Shown: positions 26,954-42,500 of the stretch, piece by piece
How the letters are laid out: every line of letters begins with the position of its first letter
Numbering within the stretch: the stretch's first letter is position 1
Origin: Loripinus fragilis
Lineage: Eukaryota; Mollusca; Bivalvia; Lucinida; Lucinidae
Direction of reading: 5' to 3'
DNA: 64,000 nucleotides
Assembly: GCA_964019695.1 (NCBI GenBank)
Contig: OZ026520.1
Coordinates: 34,142,620 to 34,206,619, forward strand
The notes under the pieces: model-generated
Databases searched by the model: none
What the model was told of the DNA's origin: nothing
What the model saw: only the letters and a program-made list of their open reading frames with translations
Translations under genes and position numbers: made by a program

Positions 26954-29900
26954 AAAATGGTATGTCAGTCCGAGATTTTGTATAGCAAGCTAACTTTATT
27001 GAAAAAAATGAATCTGGACGCAGGGTTATTTGTTTTTTACGGTATTTTGATATTTAGGGATAGAGCCGTTATTGAAATGTGTATAGTGTTAAATACTGGT
27101 TTCTTAAACTTTTTAAAATGACCTCTACGTCAATCCTGAAGCAATTTTAGGCGAACGAGGAAAGTATCGTGTCTGATTTTCAAGTTCAGGTAATCTCTTA
27201 AGATGGATTGGCTACATTTATTTCTAATAAAAAAACGAATCCACTGAAAACGAAAAATAATTATTCAAGTTTAAAACGAGATTTGCGTTGCCTGTGGACT
27301 CAGTATATTGGCATAGAATTATTGAAACATAACTTGAAATTGAAAACTTAACAATCAAGGGGTAAAGAAATGCAATACACTTTAAAGCTGCATAGTCTGT
27401 AACTTTTGATCTTTTAATTTTAGAACTAATGTTTCTATTTTTCAAGAACACAGTAACAAAAACTAAAATTCAGGTATACATTTTAGCAATTTCGTAAATC
27501 TTAACAAATTATCAGTATCGAAACAACAGCATTTATGTTAAAATTAACTGTCTATAATTATTGGATGGACGCAAATAATTACCAATAAGAGAACAACACA
27601 CCTGTTTTTATAAGATAATTCACTTTTGCGTGCAGTTTTCAGCTATAGTGAACATATTTATTGTGAAAACATAACTTAATTCTACTATTACAAATGATTT
27701 AAAAAGAATTTTTTTCTGAACAATGTTCATAGTTGCAGACTTAGTCTCTTTAATTGCAAGAAAAGAAAACAAACTGGCAAATCGACTGACCTCAACTTTC
27801 TTTAAACTGAGCAATAAATGAAATATTGTCCATGCATCATTTAAATGATGACTTTCAGTCGATTATTAAGACAATCACAATGAATGTCCTTGTGCATGCG
27901 TGGTGCGCCAAATGTACTGCTCAGTTCACTTTCAGTCGGTGTTTGATCATTCTGCTATGAATGATAGAACATGTAAACCATTTAGTGTATATGGTGTCTG
28001 ATGTCTTTATTTTTTTTTTAAATTAAGTCTTATGGACAATGTGTGTGCCGTTTTCAACTCAGTATATAATATACTTTATATAGCTTTCTGCTTGGCATGA
28101 TATCAACTTGCATATCACGCCTAAACTATTTCTTTGTGAGGAATTCTTTGTGGGGAAATATAATGATATGATCTGCTGCCATTCAACCCGTTATCTGAAA
28201 AAAAATGATCACTAGTGTCTTTATTTGCGATTGCTATTATGTGAACTTGTTTCGGTAGGATCTCTCAACACGAACTAGTTTACTTATCTACTACAGAATA
28301 CCAGGGCCCAAAATTACAATGCCTCCTTAAAGTTAAGAAAGACAAGTTAAGTATTGATATTTTAACATACTATATTAAATGCTAACTAAATTGCCTGCGT
28401 CGATGCGGTACGTTTGGTTAAAGATAGCATTGTGATCTTCAGAATAAATGAAACTATTTTGATTTTAATCTGTCTGGTTTAAACGTTATTTTTCGCATCA
28501 TGAAAAGTCAATGCTTAACTTAAGTCTTCCTTAACTTTAAGGAGGCATTGTAATTCCGTGCCCTGGGCCCGGAATTACAATGTCTACTTAAAATCAAGGA
28601 AGTCTTAAGTTAAGTATTGATATTTCGACATGCTATATTAAATGCGTGTGGTCAAAGATACCATTGTGACTTTCAGAATAAATGAAACTATTTTGATTTT
28701 AATCAGTTTTAAACGTTATTATTCGCATCCTGAAAATCAATACTTAACTAACATGTAAGTCCATATTAACTTTTAGGAGGCATTGTAATTCCGGGCCCAG
28801 ATGGCTACTATTCGAAGGAGCTCTAGCGACTAGGCATATTTTTCCCTTGTTGACATGATGACAAACACCAATTTTTCAAATTCCGGTAATGTTTTTAAAA
28901 TTGGTGTGGTTCGGCAGTAAAATATACATAATAAGCATCAAAATACGTTTCCGAGCGATTCATCATTTACAAAGCCGTGAAAACATCCGCTTTCTACTCC
29001 CCCCAACTCATTTTACGTCCTTTAACTGGATGCCGTTGAGAATAGAAGTGGTCTTCATATCCAAAACTTTACGATATTCCATCTGAAATTGGTAAGAAAT
29101 AAACTAAAGTTGTGACGTTTGTCACTGGAATGATGATACTAATGTCTTTCAGTTTGTTTTTAGATGCATCTCCCTCCTAGACCCAAGATGTCCTTTGGAC
29201 AACGATATGTCGCTATAACATATACACCATATTAGTAAGGGACGTCTTGGGTCTAGGGGGTGGGAAGGGGTTGTACAAGCCTAAGAAGATATCAAACGTC
29301 TGACAAAAATAGTCTACTTTTGCAAGACGGTCATTTCTTTTTTCTCTAAATTGTTTAGATATATACTAAGGTTAACGGCATATTTCCCAGTCATACATGC
29401 TATTGAAATAGCAAGCACAGCTGCTGATCAAAGTAAGTTTTCATTCAAAACGAAGAAGGGTTATTATATACATATATTAAGAAAAAGCTCACTTAAATAT
29501 ACAGACTAGGGTGCAAGGGTGCCTAGCCGGCTGGTCTATAGATGTATTTGTTGAATATGCAAAGTGTCTGCAGTAAGAAAGACAGCGAGGATCAGGAATC
29601 GATACAATCAAGCACCACACCTGTCCCAGGATACCAAATGGGAAAGTAATAAAATCACAAAAGCATCACAAACAAGAGCTGAGAGGTCAGCCCTCTCCCA
29701 TTAGATGACCACAAGGCAGGAATGAAAGGACGCGAAAGCATCCAGTTCTTATTTCAACAAATTAAAACGAACGTCGTATTTAGAGAAATAGCCCGCCTTA
29801 TCGCTAGAAATCCTCTGCGAACCGAAAATTATAACCTACCCATCAAGATAAATGAGCCTCGACATGAGATGTCCAACAATGTGGTATGTGCGACCAGCAA

Positions 29901-32900
29901 AGGCTCAGACCAGCCTGCGCATACGCGCAGTCTGATCAGAGCCTTTGCTAGTCGCTTGAGTATTATATGAGTGTTAAGCTACTGACCTAAGCTTAAAAGG
30001 AGGCTGCACAGGCTCGTCTGAGTCTACACTTGTCAAAATACCACATTGTTGGAAATCACGCGTCACGGCTCAAATGCCCTAGCTGATCTGCATCTTTGCT
30101 AGTCACACATCCGTTCTGTTGGTTCTGCCATGTCACGGCTCAGTACGTCTTGTCTAACGATTAAAATCATTGCATGCTGGAGAATTATTAATGCTTTTGG
30201 TGTTGTCTACTGATTTTGTTTCAAAACTCATAATATAACAAACAGCAGAGCATGAAAAATTATACTGGAAGCAGAGTTAAACAAATTAATGTAAGGTATT
30301 ACTGTCCTGCCAGCCAAGGGTGATAGTGACGTCATGTTTTGCTTACAAAATTATCAGAAACTTACATTCGATAGATCACTTGTGTATTAATCCTATCCGC
30401 GGGATAGGATTAATGCACAAGTGATCTATAGATTCTCGTTCGCTCAAGTGGATTGTACAATTTAAAATTTTACTTAACAATTGTAAACAAAATATTACGT
30501 CACTGTCACTCTTGGTTGGCACGACATTAGCCTTGGATCCATTTTTGGAGATTGAACACGTGCGATTTTGTTTGTAGGACTCTGTTACGTGCTAGGTCAT
30601 CGTTGTACTGATCAGTTATACACTAGCACGTGAGTTTTACTCGTAGTATTATTGACGGTGCTTGTTCTTTTCAGAGCATCTATCACAATACGGCGCTGTA
30701 CAGTGTACTGGTGCGACACATTCTGCTGTGATGGATACAAGGCGGTTGAAGATAGAAACACTATCAAGTGTGGTAGGTTGGTCTCCTTCTTTAAAATATG
30801 CACCAGCACGGGCGTTTGTGTACATTTGGCGGCAAGTAAGACAATTTTGAAATGTGTCAATTACCTTGCAGCGACCAGATATCATTGCTGGTATAAAAGT
30901 AAGAAAGGTGGCAAAGATTAGGAATCGATACAATCAAGTACCACACCTGACCCAGGATACCACATGGGATAGCGACAAAAACACAATTCAACATCACATC
31001 ACAATGAAAGCCAAGAAGTCAGCCCTATCCTAGCCGGTGACCACAAGACAGCAATAAACAGACGCGAAAACATGACATACTCAAGACACAAATAACACAA
31101 ATGATCAACAAAAAAGTACAGCCATAGAACGGTCAGTAAAATATGCCGCGTGGCGCAGTCTGTAACGGTAACGTGTCTGACAACAGATGCAAGTCTGACT
31201 GCAGATCCATGGGTCGCGAGTTTGATCCCAGCCCGATCCAATACTTTCGTGGAGATTGATCATGAAATCATTTTTACGGTCATTCTCCTCCCTTCCGCTG
31301 AATCATTTAAGAAGGGTTTTTTGTCAGCTAAAAGCGAAATTATGTGCACGGAGTACTGGTTAAATGCTTGTTCAAGCTTGCCCAGGAAGAAGTGTGATTA
31401 GCTTACTGACCGTCCCACCATGACCATAGCTGTTGACTTGGAACGTGAACAACAAAACAAACAAACAAACAAAATATTTTACTGGAGGTCTTAAACCGAT
31501 TTCACGGCACCAACCTCATCCTTAGTTTAGATGTGGGTCAAGATGTGTTGTTTGCATGAAAGACATGCTATTTTCATACTCATCATGCTAGTTTTAGCTC
31601 TCTAGAGGTAAATATAAGAGAAGTGACAAAAATATTTGGAAACTACAGGGCTTGGAACACGACTATGGACAAACCGATTCACCAGCGCGATCACAACGAT
31701 TGTCAGCAGCTCATCACAAAGTCACATGGTCGATCCTGAATGGATTTAAATATTCAATCGCAAGAGGAAAGCAACGCCTACCTGTCTGTAAAGGGAAGGG
31801 TCACTGTAAACATAACGTGTCAGTGCTCCGAAAATAGCTACTTTTGGCGTGAAATAGAATACAAATATCAGGCTCCGTGTTGGGTGTTTTTAATCTCCAC
31901 GTATATTCCGCAGCATATAACCTTATCGTGTTTCATCTGTGTAGAAATTAAAGACAAAGATTACTGTCCAATAGAGATCATTAAAGGATTAACTGATAAG
32001 GGACAGTTTCAGTATCTCACAAAATTAATGGGGCCTCAAGAGGGGACTTACCTGTATGCAACACAATTTCATTCACTAAGATAAAGATCAATATTTTATC
32101 ATAAAATACCTAATCCCTATATGGGGCCTCTTTATTGCCCCAGTAAGGAAGTCATAATCACCTCATTATGGCTGTCCCTTTGATCTGCCCAGTATGACCC
32201 CTGGAGAGAGTCATAATGAGTGGTACCAGTATTATTGCTCAAATATTTGTCCCTTTAAGACCACGTTCTTTCACTGTGCTTGCAGTATAAATAACACCTT
32301 TCTTACGCAATGATTAAAGCTGACCCTATTAGGTTCGCATGCCCACAAAAACAGACAGCACTTTTAAAGTTTGTTGCTGTCCTAGGAATCAAATAAGGAG
32401 CGACATTTCATGTGAATTGTCTGCTGATAGATGATTCATATGAAATATCAAGGTCTATTTTCTCCCTGAAATTCAAGCAATATATTGATCACAAAAGTGT
32501 ACAGTGCAATTTGTCATGATTGGCGTTTTAAGGGTTAAGATCAAAGCGGTATCAAGCTCCAGATAAAAATATTTTTGACACCGACCTGATTTGAAATGAG
32601 CTTATTATTTATAACTCTTTGCATGCTGGATAAGTTTTCATATTTTGTCATCTTTATCATGTACAATTTGATATCAAGACTATTTTAGGAACATCACCAG
32701 TCAGACCGTTTGATCATGTCTGATCTGGATTTAAGCTGTTGCAAGCCCGCAATCTTTTAGTGTCACTTTCCGGACAAAATGATCTGTTAAAATGTATGCA
32801 AAGGTAATTAGCTCCAGCAGGCAAAGTTATATCTATTTGCGGACAAGACCGAGACAGTTTTGACTGTTGCAGAAACCAGTCACTCTTTGCATGCTAGATA

Positions 32901-35900
32901 TGTTTCATATTTTTGTCATGTACAAAGTACAAAAGTAAGTAAGGGCGCAAAGATCAGGAATCGATACAATTAAGGACCACACCTGACCCAGGATACCAAT
33001 GGGAAAGAGACAAACTCACAGTAGACACCACAAACGATAGCCAAGAGGCCAGCCCTTTCCCAGAGGTGACCACAAAGCACATATAAACAGACGCGCACAA
33101 AACATAGCAAACACAAGACAGAACAAAAACATAAAGACTATTTTAAGAACATCGCCAGTCAGACCGTTACAGATGTTCTGGGTTCGAAATAGTTGCAATC
33201 CCGCGTTTCTTTTGGGACAAACTGATCTGTTACAATTGTATGCAAGGATAATGAGATGCAGCAGGGCAAAGTTAAATCTATTTGTGGACAAGCGATTATG
33301 TAACTGAGACAGTTTGAAATGTCTGTCTGTAGATCTATAAGAATGATGCAGGTTTTGTGTCACCACACAACCCAAAAATAGAACACTCCAAAAATTTTAA
33401 ACACAGGTAGGCGTTGCTCTCCTATATTTGACAATCCAATCAGCATCGACGCTGTGACTTTGATGAGCGATCGATTGTAAACACCAGTCCATCGTGAAGT
33501 CCATGCTCATTGTCCATCCACTGTAGTTTGAGTTGATTTCGTCCTATATACACCTGTAGGCCAGTTTAGACCAGTTTTCATGTTGACATTAAGATTCATG
33601 CAGACAAATTCGGCCAATCAGGAGAGGGGATGCTCTTTAGTCATATAATAACATAAAATATCACTTTTGTTTCACTCCCAACTTTTTCATATTGGTAGGT
33701 ATGACCATTTTTTTTTGTACATTTTCCTTTGACCACTAACTCCTGACCAACCTTGATCATATTCAGACTAAATGATTTCGATAGAAACTGTGAATCGCTG
33801 ACTGTATGTTGACCTTATCCATTTTTATTTCAGTAAATGAAACTAATGCCTTTGATTGCCAGAATGGAGGCACACCTTGGGGGAGGAACTGGTGCCGCTG
33901 TCCACGAAACTTCACAGGACGACATTGCGAAAAACGTGAGTACATTGGTTTAATGTAAAGTAGCTTTATGACGAATTTACCTTTTTGGTCATGATCTCAA
34001 CTTTCTTTTAGTTAGATCAATATTTTTCACTACCCTTTTGAATACATTTGTGAGTGAAGAATAGATAGTAAGTCAAGCTAATCATTTTGACAGAATTATG
34101 CATTGAAAGTCACAGTTAATCGAGATCTCAGCTGGTTGCTTACCCAAAGGTTTGTTTAGATTTAAACGGGATTGTAAAAATGCACCCGATTAAAAATGGA
34201 GAAGAACTTGTCTCATCGATTTCATAAGGCTTTAATAATCAAAGAAGCTCAATGTGGTATATGTGCATTTGAAAATAAACAGGGCTGTTTAGTATATGCA
34301 GTTTTAATGATAGACGATTTTGTATCAACTCTTAAGACATTTTTACAATAAGTGTACATGTAACTCGTTACTTATATATAACTTCTATTAAGCCTGTTAG
34401 ATGCAGCACTGAAACCATCCCTCCACTTTGGTGTGAATGAGCTTTTATACCACCCTTACCAACTTTAGCACGGAATTATATTGTTTTGCAAAATTTACAC
34501 TAGTATAGATGGTATAAACTAGCTACAGCTCATAGATTATCTCTACGTACAGGGGGATAACTAATGGTATAACTATTACTTAGCCAGCCTCACGTAAGCT
34601 CTGATAGCAATTTACTTGATTGATTTCGAATGCCATCAAAACCATATTAAGTCATTGTGTTTATTTGCCAGAGCTGAAATTTCTCTAGAGTAATTACCTG
34701 GTATCCATAACCTCAGCTTTTTTAATACATCTACTCAAAGGACTTCAATTCATCGCGCACAAGATCAGAATTTGCGTTGTAAAATATTTCTATGTCACAT
34801 ATCCGTACTAGCCTGTGGGAAAGATTAAAACTTAAACAGCTATATGTCGGCCACACGCTGGCTCCACTTTGTTCAGTGATGTAATTCTGATATTAAAATG
34901 ACGTCACCATGTGGCATTTCAGCAAATACAGGATTTTCTTGAAGGATTTTCATGTTGTTGTTTTTTTTTCAATATGAAATGCAGTACTTAGTGAAGAGCA
35001 AGAAAAATAATCCATTATGCTTGTGACGATGAGATAGAAAAATCTGTCCCTCGCAGCCGGGCCGCATAGCGCAGTCGGTAACGTGTCTGGCTACAGATGC
35101 GTGTCTGACTGCAGATCAAGGGGTCGCGAGTTCGATCCCGGTCCGGCCCGATACTTTCGTGGAGATTGATCATGAAATGATTTCTACGATCATTCTCCTC
35201 CTTCCGCTGATTCATTCAAGAAGGGTTGTTGTCAGTTACAAGCGAAAGTATGTGCACGAATTACTGGTTAACCGCTTGTTCAAGCCTGCCCAGGAAAAAG
35301 TGTGGTTAGGTGAACTGACCGTCCCGCAATGACCATAGCTGTTGACTTGGGACGTAAAGCAAACAAACAAACAAACAAACAAACTGTCCCTCGCAATAAG
35401 CCGTTTGTCATCACTCAGCAAGCCTCGTGATGCCAATCATTGATCCTCCGGACAGAATGTTCTATCCCACCCTCACACTCAAGATAGATTCATATAATCC
35501 TATTTTTCCAATATGTCATTTTCAGCCATTTGCAACTGTCAGAATGGGGGCCGTTGTGAAGTCGGGGCTAATGGACGACCACAATGTATGTGTAGACCAG
35601 GTTTTGTAGGAGAAAACTGTTCACAAAGTGAGTATTATGATAATAATCCTATATCTAATAGGGGTCAATATTGTACTGCAAGCGAAATTCTAATCCGACG
35701 ACGTCTAGATAGTGAGCGGATAGTGGTCCTTATGTGGGCTGAGTTTAACCCTAAATGCGCTGGTCACAATAAAAGTCGTCTGCTTTTATCGTCTGCTGAA
35801 AAGCTTAAGAAGCCTCTATGGCAAACAGTGTGGACCCAGATCAGACTGCTCCTTTAGGAGCAGTCTGTTCTGGGTCCACGCTGTTGTCTTCTATGCTCAA

Positions 35901-38900
35901 TTTGTCAGTAATGCTAGGCAATTATTTGAAACAGACGACTTCAGCAGACGACATTTTCAGATGCATTTATTTTCATGGCGCTTTAAGGGTTAACCTCTGA
36001 AATTTGTAAGGATGGCTTATCACAGACAAAATACAGTTGAAACCATTGCTAACTCCTTAAGTGCTACTGAGTTAGGCAAACTCCTGCTATTAGTTAGCTA
36101 CATTTTCAAACACTGTCTACCATGAGAAGACACTACAGAATATGTCATGTCATCAGGGTCTTCAGAAAAAGCTATCACGAATGCCATGCTAACTACCAGA
36201 ATAGTTTGATTTGCTTTTGAACACCGACTTCTGATGCATGAAATATCAAATCAACAGTCATTTTTATGAAGCAGGTTTACAGATACTTGTATATTAACCC
36301 TTAATGCGCCAATCGCAACCAAAGGCGTCTGCTTTTATCGTCTGGTGAAATGTTTAAGAAGCCTCTTTGGCAAACAGTGTGTACCCAGATCAGACTGCTG
36401 CTATATGAGCAGTCTGTCCTGGGTCCACGCTGTTTGCTTCTATACTTCATTTGTCAGTAATGTTAGGCAATTATTTGCAGCAGACGACTTCAGCAGACGA
36501 CATTTTCAGGTGCATTTTTTCTTTGCGCTTTAAGGGTTAACTATTGCTTGACGACTATTGTAAAGGATGAAAGTATAATATTTTTACATTAAATTTAACT
36601 GTGTTTATTATTTGAAAGCATCGACAAAAATAAAATGTAAATTACATGCATTGAAAAAATAGACGTACGATGGCACAACATATATTGAGCTGTATGAAGT
36701 ACATACATTTTTCAGGCGTATGTAGACTTGATTGTAAAAATGGAGGTTCGTGTGTGGCAGATGGTGACAGACAGATGTGTGTATGTCCACACAACTACGT
36801 TGGAGAATTATGCGAGGAGGATCGTAAGTTGTACTACATGTAGCCCATAAAGCACCACCTATAATTTTCAGCAGAGGACAAATTCTGATTTACCTGCTTT
36901 TTCAAAAATAACAAAAAATGGCATGTAAATATCATTTATGTTATTTCAGTCTTGGTTTTGTTACACATTCGTGCGCGTCTGTTTATTGATGCATTGTTGT
37001 CACCTGCTGGGAAAGGGCTGATATCTTGGCTCTTGTTTGTGATGTCTAAGTGTGAAGTTGTCACTTTCCCATTTGTATCCTGGGTCATGTGTGGTGTTTG
37101 ATTTTATCGATTTCTGATCTTTGCCCTATGTCTTACCTTTACTATGTTATATCATGAGAATCATCTGCTGGCAGACGTTTCTCATGCAATATCATACCTT
37201 ATTTTGTTGTGGTATATCATGAAGATCGTCTGCTGGCAGACGATTCTCATGCAACATCATACCTTATTTTGTAAAGATGTTGCAAAATGTGACGTTTTCT
37301 GCAGTCGTGATTACTGCTTTAAGGGATTTACATATTTCCAAAGACAAACTACCTTACTACAGCTTTATATTGGTGTCAATGATTTCTGATTCAGATGTAT
37401 TTTCTTGCAGTCATAAAATGTGTTATATATTAACCTTTATCTTGCTATTATCATTTTTGTCCAGAAAAAATGCCACCTGCTTATTACGTCTTCAGCATAT
37501 ATTGAAGAACGCTTTAGACTAATTTCATTAAAGAAGCACACACTATGAGCCTTAATCTAATTTCTCTCATGGAGTTCACATGCTCCCACTCTGATTACAA
37601 AATAATAATGTCAGATTGCAATCGTGTTCAAATTCACCTTTCCAAAAACCACGCCTACTTTTAACAATTTTAATTAACTGTAAGGTTAACCTCAGATCAG
37701 TTGTTAAAGGAATTGAACATGTGCGACAATTTCCGGTATTAAGTTGCCATCACATTGGCCAGTTGTACATTACGATATGACTTTTTAGTGATATACTGAG
37801 TATGGTTTCGGAAACATATATAACTAGATGATTTAGGCAATAAATGCGTAATAGTTGTCTCATTATGAGAATATTTAATTTTGCTACATGTGAACAACCC
37901 GGGTGCACATACACGCCTGTGCAGGTGCAATGTCTCATCAGCGAATTTGATATTCACTCACAAGAATATAGTTAGATACGTTAGGGTAAAATTTCAATAT
38001 TCAGGTCTTTTTTGAAGATCAACAGGCTGGTTTGACCAGTCCTTGCTACAAACCCCGAAGACAGATTTGTTTGCCATACTACCAATATCAATTTGATAAG
38101 GTCAAAATATGTTTTGACAAAATACCTGCTTAAACCATCCTGACCAATTTTAGCACGTAATATCTCGTGATGCAAGGTCTAAAGTGATCTAGGTGGTATA
38201 AAATAGTTATGTACAGGCGGACAATCCATGGTATAGCTATTACTTATCATTCTTGTAGACGTCAATGACATGCGGTGTCCTGCAACAAGCCCAAAGAATG
38301 ACTTCCGCAACTGCATCGATGAATGTGATGTGAATGACGACTGTAGTGGGGACAGAGTATGTTGTAAAGAGGGGTGTAGCAAAGTGTGCAGGAAGCCAAA
38401 AGACGCTGTCTGCGAACATAATGGAAGAAAATATGCTGTAGGCGCTAAGATACCTAGTGATGATCCATGCTCAGTGAGTTATTTGTGATATCTAACGCTT
38501 TTAACTCTTTGTATACTGGTAATTTTCTAGTTGTTTATGTACTCTGATGACTTTTATTCATTTTTTTGAAAAATATACTACTCAATCTATCAGAGTGTCA
38601 ATTGGTTTGGAACCAGATTAGGACTGAAATTTTGGCTGTCCTTATTTGGGTCTGAACAATTTGTGAAGGATACCAGCAGAAACATAAGCCTCCACTAGCA
38701 AGAAAAAAAAACATAACGGTTTGAGAGAAATTTATATTTACAGTTTAATTCCCACTGATCTGAATAGACGTGACCTGAATCATAATTGAGTAGCATAGTT
38801 CTTTCCGGTACACTATTTTTCAGAGTGTCAATTTTATGCTTCGGAAAGCATTCAATTAATATAGTGCTTAGGTACTCTATGGTATGTTTGGATACTTCCC

Positions 38901-39481
38901 CAGTACTTTTTCATATACCTATACTAGAATATTGTTGTAGCTTAGTGCATCCGGTAAGAGCCTGAAACACAGTGCTTAACAGCTGTTATTAGCGGGATGG
39001 GTTGTTTATATACATAGAAAAAAGTTTAGCATCACCAAAGTTTGACAAAACAGTTTTATTTTGATTAGATAAACAAACCAGTTTAGAAGAAAACCCCAAA
39101 AAATATTGAATCAGTGTATAAATAGGTTTGTTAAGAGTAAGGATCACAATGTTATCATATAAAATCACAGCTTTTACTGACTGGCAAGTCCAGTTGATTC
39201 GAATGTTTTCTGGACAAAAACAACATCGAACCGATTGGACTTGCAAGACAGTAAAATTTGTGATTTCAAATGGTAACATTTTGATCCATACTCTTAATAT
39301 ACCCATTAATACACTGGTTTAATAATATTTCGGTTTTGCCTTTAAGCTTGTTTGTTAGTCAAATACAAATAAAATATTTTTGTCAAACTTTGGATGATGT
39401 TAAGTTTAATTGCTTACTAAAAGTGTAAACTCTTATCCCATTGACTTTAGGGTAACTTGAATCTACTTTATATTGTTAAAG

Positions 39482-39512
<31 letters not shown>

Positions 39513-42500
39513 CATACATACATACATACATACATACATACATTAATTCAAATAGTATTTTCGTATCCCATTGACTTTGAGATACTCGGATCTACTTTAA
39601 ACTGTTAAAAGTTTGCATTTTTACACTTCCAACCTCTGTATTAAATGTCTCTCAATAAATCAGCATATTCAAGACAAGCCATTTTTTAAACTTGTATTGC
39701 TTATTTCTGCTCAAAACGAGCATTGTAAGTAGTAATTAAAAGTGTATCAAGGATTCGTTTATGATAAATGTTTTAACCTGCCTATTTGTAAAAGAGGAAA
39801 AAGAGAATAGTTATGTGACACTGAACATTAAACTATGTCTTTTACCACAAAGGAAGGATCAGACAAGCTGGCAGATTCAGAGAATAAAAGTAGATAAAGA
39901 CATAGGCCAACTTTTTTGAATCTAGCCACACTAAAAAGCTGCAAATATACGTTTATATGGTGATTTTAAGATACAAAGGTAAAATTTGGGGCAGTAAAAA
40001 TCAGATGAATCCGCTTGCATATCTTGAAGCCTTAACGTGAAAGACCCGGACCTACAAACAAGAGAAGCATAATAAAAGATCCAGTGTGTTATTTCTCAAT
40101 CAATGAGTCGATTTTTATGAGAATCCAAAACATATGTCTAAACTGATGGATTAGATTAAATAATAATTTTACTCCTATAAAGTTCGCTTATTTGACCTAT
40201 GGAAGAGCTATTTAGCTAAATGATGTTATTTATGTTCACTATTGCAGAACTGTACTTGTTTCTCATCGGAAACTGTTCGATGTGCCATGCAGAAATGTCC
40301 TCTAATACACAACCAGTGTGAAGGAGGTGCGCCAGTCCAAATGGCAGGACAGTGTTGTTCTACCTGCCCAGGTATGAGTTTTGACACGTTGTAAAGGTAT
40401 TACGTCAGTAGGATCGTTTCAGCCTTGCATGAAATAATATGAATGAACATTATTAGCCGTGACATGTGATTTCCCACAATGTGGCATTTTGACAAGTGTA
40501 GACTCAGACTAGCCAGTGAAGCCTCCTTTAAGCTAAGAAACTTCAGATGATGTTCAGTCAGTAGCTTAGCACTCATAGAAAATTCAAGCGACTAGCAAAG
40601 GCTCTGATCAGACTGCGCATATGCGCAGGCTGATCTGAGGCTTTACTGGTCGCACATACCGCATTGTTGGGAATCTCATGTCTCGGCTCTTATATTCTAT
40701 TGTTTATCAAATTGTCGAAAAGTAGAGGCTTGGACCCCAGCTTTCATTGTTAGCAGGCACAAAGTATGGATTTATATGAAGCTTCCAACAAAATACAGCC
40801 GTCAAACCTCGTCCATGTATCAACATGTGTATTTACAGGAGGCTTTTGAGCATGTGTGATATATACCAAAAATCATATATTCAAATTTACATACAGCACT
40901 GAATCAAAGTAGTAAGCCATCCAACGTGTGACGGATGTGAAATACTTTATCTTTTGTTTTAAGTAGTACTGGTTTTACCAAAGAAGACAGCAAAACGTCA
41001 CTACATGACTGACAGATAAGTTGTTGTCTAGGATGTAAAGCATCAGCGCAGACATACACTTGTCAAGACAAACTTTAACCCTTAAAGCGCCAAGAAAAAT
41101 GCATCTGAAATGTCGTCTGCTGAAAACGTCTGCTACAAATAGGAGCAGTCTGATCTGAGTCCACACTGTTTGCCATAGAGGCTTCTTAAACATTTCAGCA
41201 GACAAAAAAACAGACGATTTTTTTGTGATTGGCCCATTATGGGTTAAAATGGATCATAATTATGCTGTTCTTTCTTAATAATGCTTAACTACATGGGAGG
41301 CCAATAATAAGCGGGCCCTTCGCAAATATCCATACTAACCCTCTACCGCATAGAGACCCATTTTAACGCTTTAGCAAACAGAGCAGACCAACTATAGTCT
41401 TCTCTGTTTGCTTATGGAAATATGATTATATATGATCCTACTCTAGAGGGCCTGACAAGTAATTTCTTTGTTCTATGTATAAACTAGAAAGTTAATTTAT
41501 ATATATGGAGCTTTGCATGAATATTCATGAAGGAAGAGTTAAATTAAATAATTTGAGCTATCCCATGTATTTGAATGGATATAGTATCAGTGAATCAATG
41601 TAGCAACTGGACCAATGTGTGATTGATGGGATACTAGTAACAGTGTATTGTACTTGGTCATTCCCTAATTATGGTTTCTACTCACTCGTTGAGGTAAATA
41701 TGTTTGTAACATTGAAATATTTGTACAACTAATTTAATAGATATTAGAGATGTTTATACAATCCGTCACCTGGAATCTAAACTATGTTTTTACGGTTTCA
41801 TTTTTGAGATAACATAACATGAGCCGCGACATGATATTTCAAACAATGTGAAATGTGCAACCAGCAAAGCCTCAGATCAGCATACACATACGCGCAGTCT
41901 GATTAGATAAGAACCTTTGGTAGTCCCTTTAATATAATATGACTGTTAAGCTACTGACTGAACATCATTTGGAGATTAAAGCTTAAAATGAAGGTGTACA
42001 GGCTCGTCTGAGTCTACAATTGTCAAAATGCCACATTGTTGGAAATCACATGTCACGGCTCACATTATAATAAATCACTACTAGAACACTATTTAGAATA
42101 AGACAAGGCCTGCGTCCAGCAAATACTTTTTTCAGCCTGTACATCAACACAGCCTGATCACAGCCTTTATCAGTACTACATTGTTGTGCATTGCCTGATA
42201 AACGTTGTCTATCTCACGGCATGTGCCTTTATCAGGTCATAATGGCGTTGCACTTTTTAATGAAGTTGCTCAGACGCTGAATCAACACAAAAATCTAAAG
42301 ATCATCATAATTGCTAGTTTGAAGAGTGAATCAGTGGGTAAACTGATAAATAGAATACCAGGTTTGCGTCCTTTGATATCAAGTTTACCAGGCTTGGCTT
42401 TGAGAATGCATGCTGAATTGCTTGGCAAGCCTCACAATGTCAACAATCGTTCTCCAAGCCTTGCCTGGTAAACTTGACATCAAAAGACACCTATCTAGTA

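Noticed and set aside
26733..26993. 86-codon frame rich in Arg-Glu repeats
   Set aside because: It starts out of frame inside exon 2 and is mostly a translation of the (AG)n tract.
31740..32084. 114-codon frame
   Set aside because: Its first part is repeated in inverted form near 33400-33500, so it crosses an interspersed repeat; no domain or splice support.
35513..35857. Longer version of the EGF 2 exon reading through its donor
   Set aside because: The GTGAGT donor at 35628 and the phase match to exon 6 are clear; the extension runs into a piggyBac-type MITE.
37144..37275. Repeats with palindromes, considered as a CRISPR-like array
   Set aside because: Only two units, no spacer structure, and the genome is clearly metazoan.
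42205..42471. 88-codon frame
   Set aside because: It overlaps both arms of a foldback repeat and has no domain.
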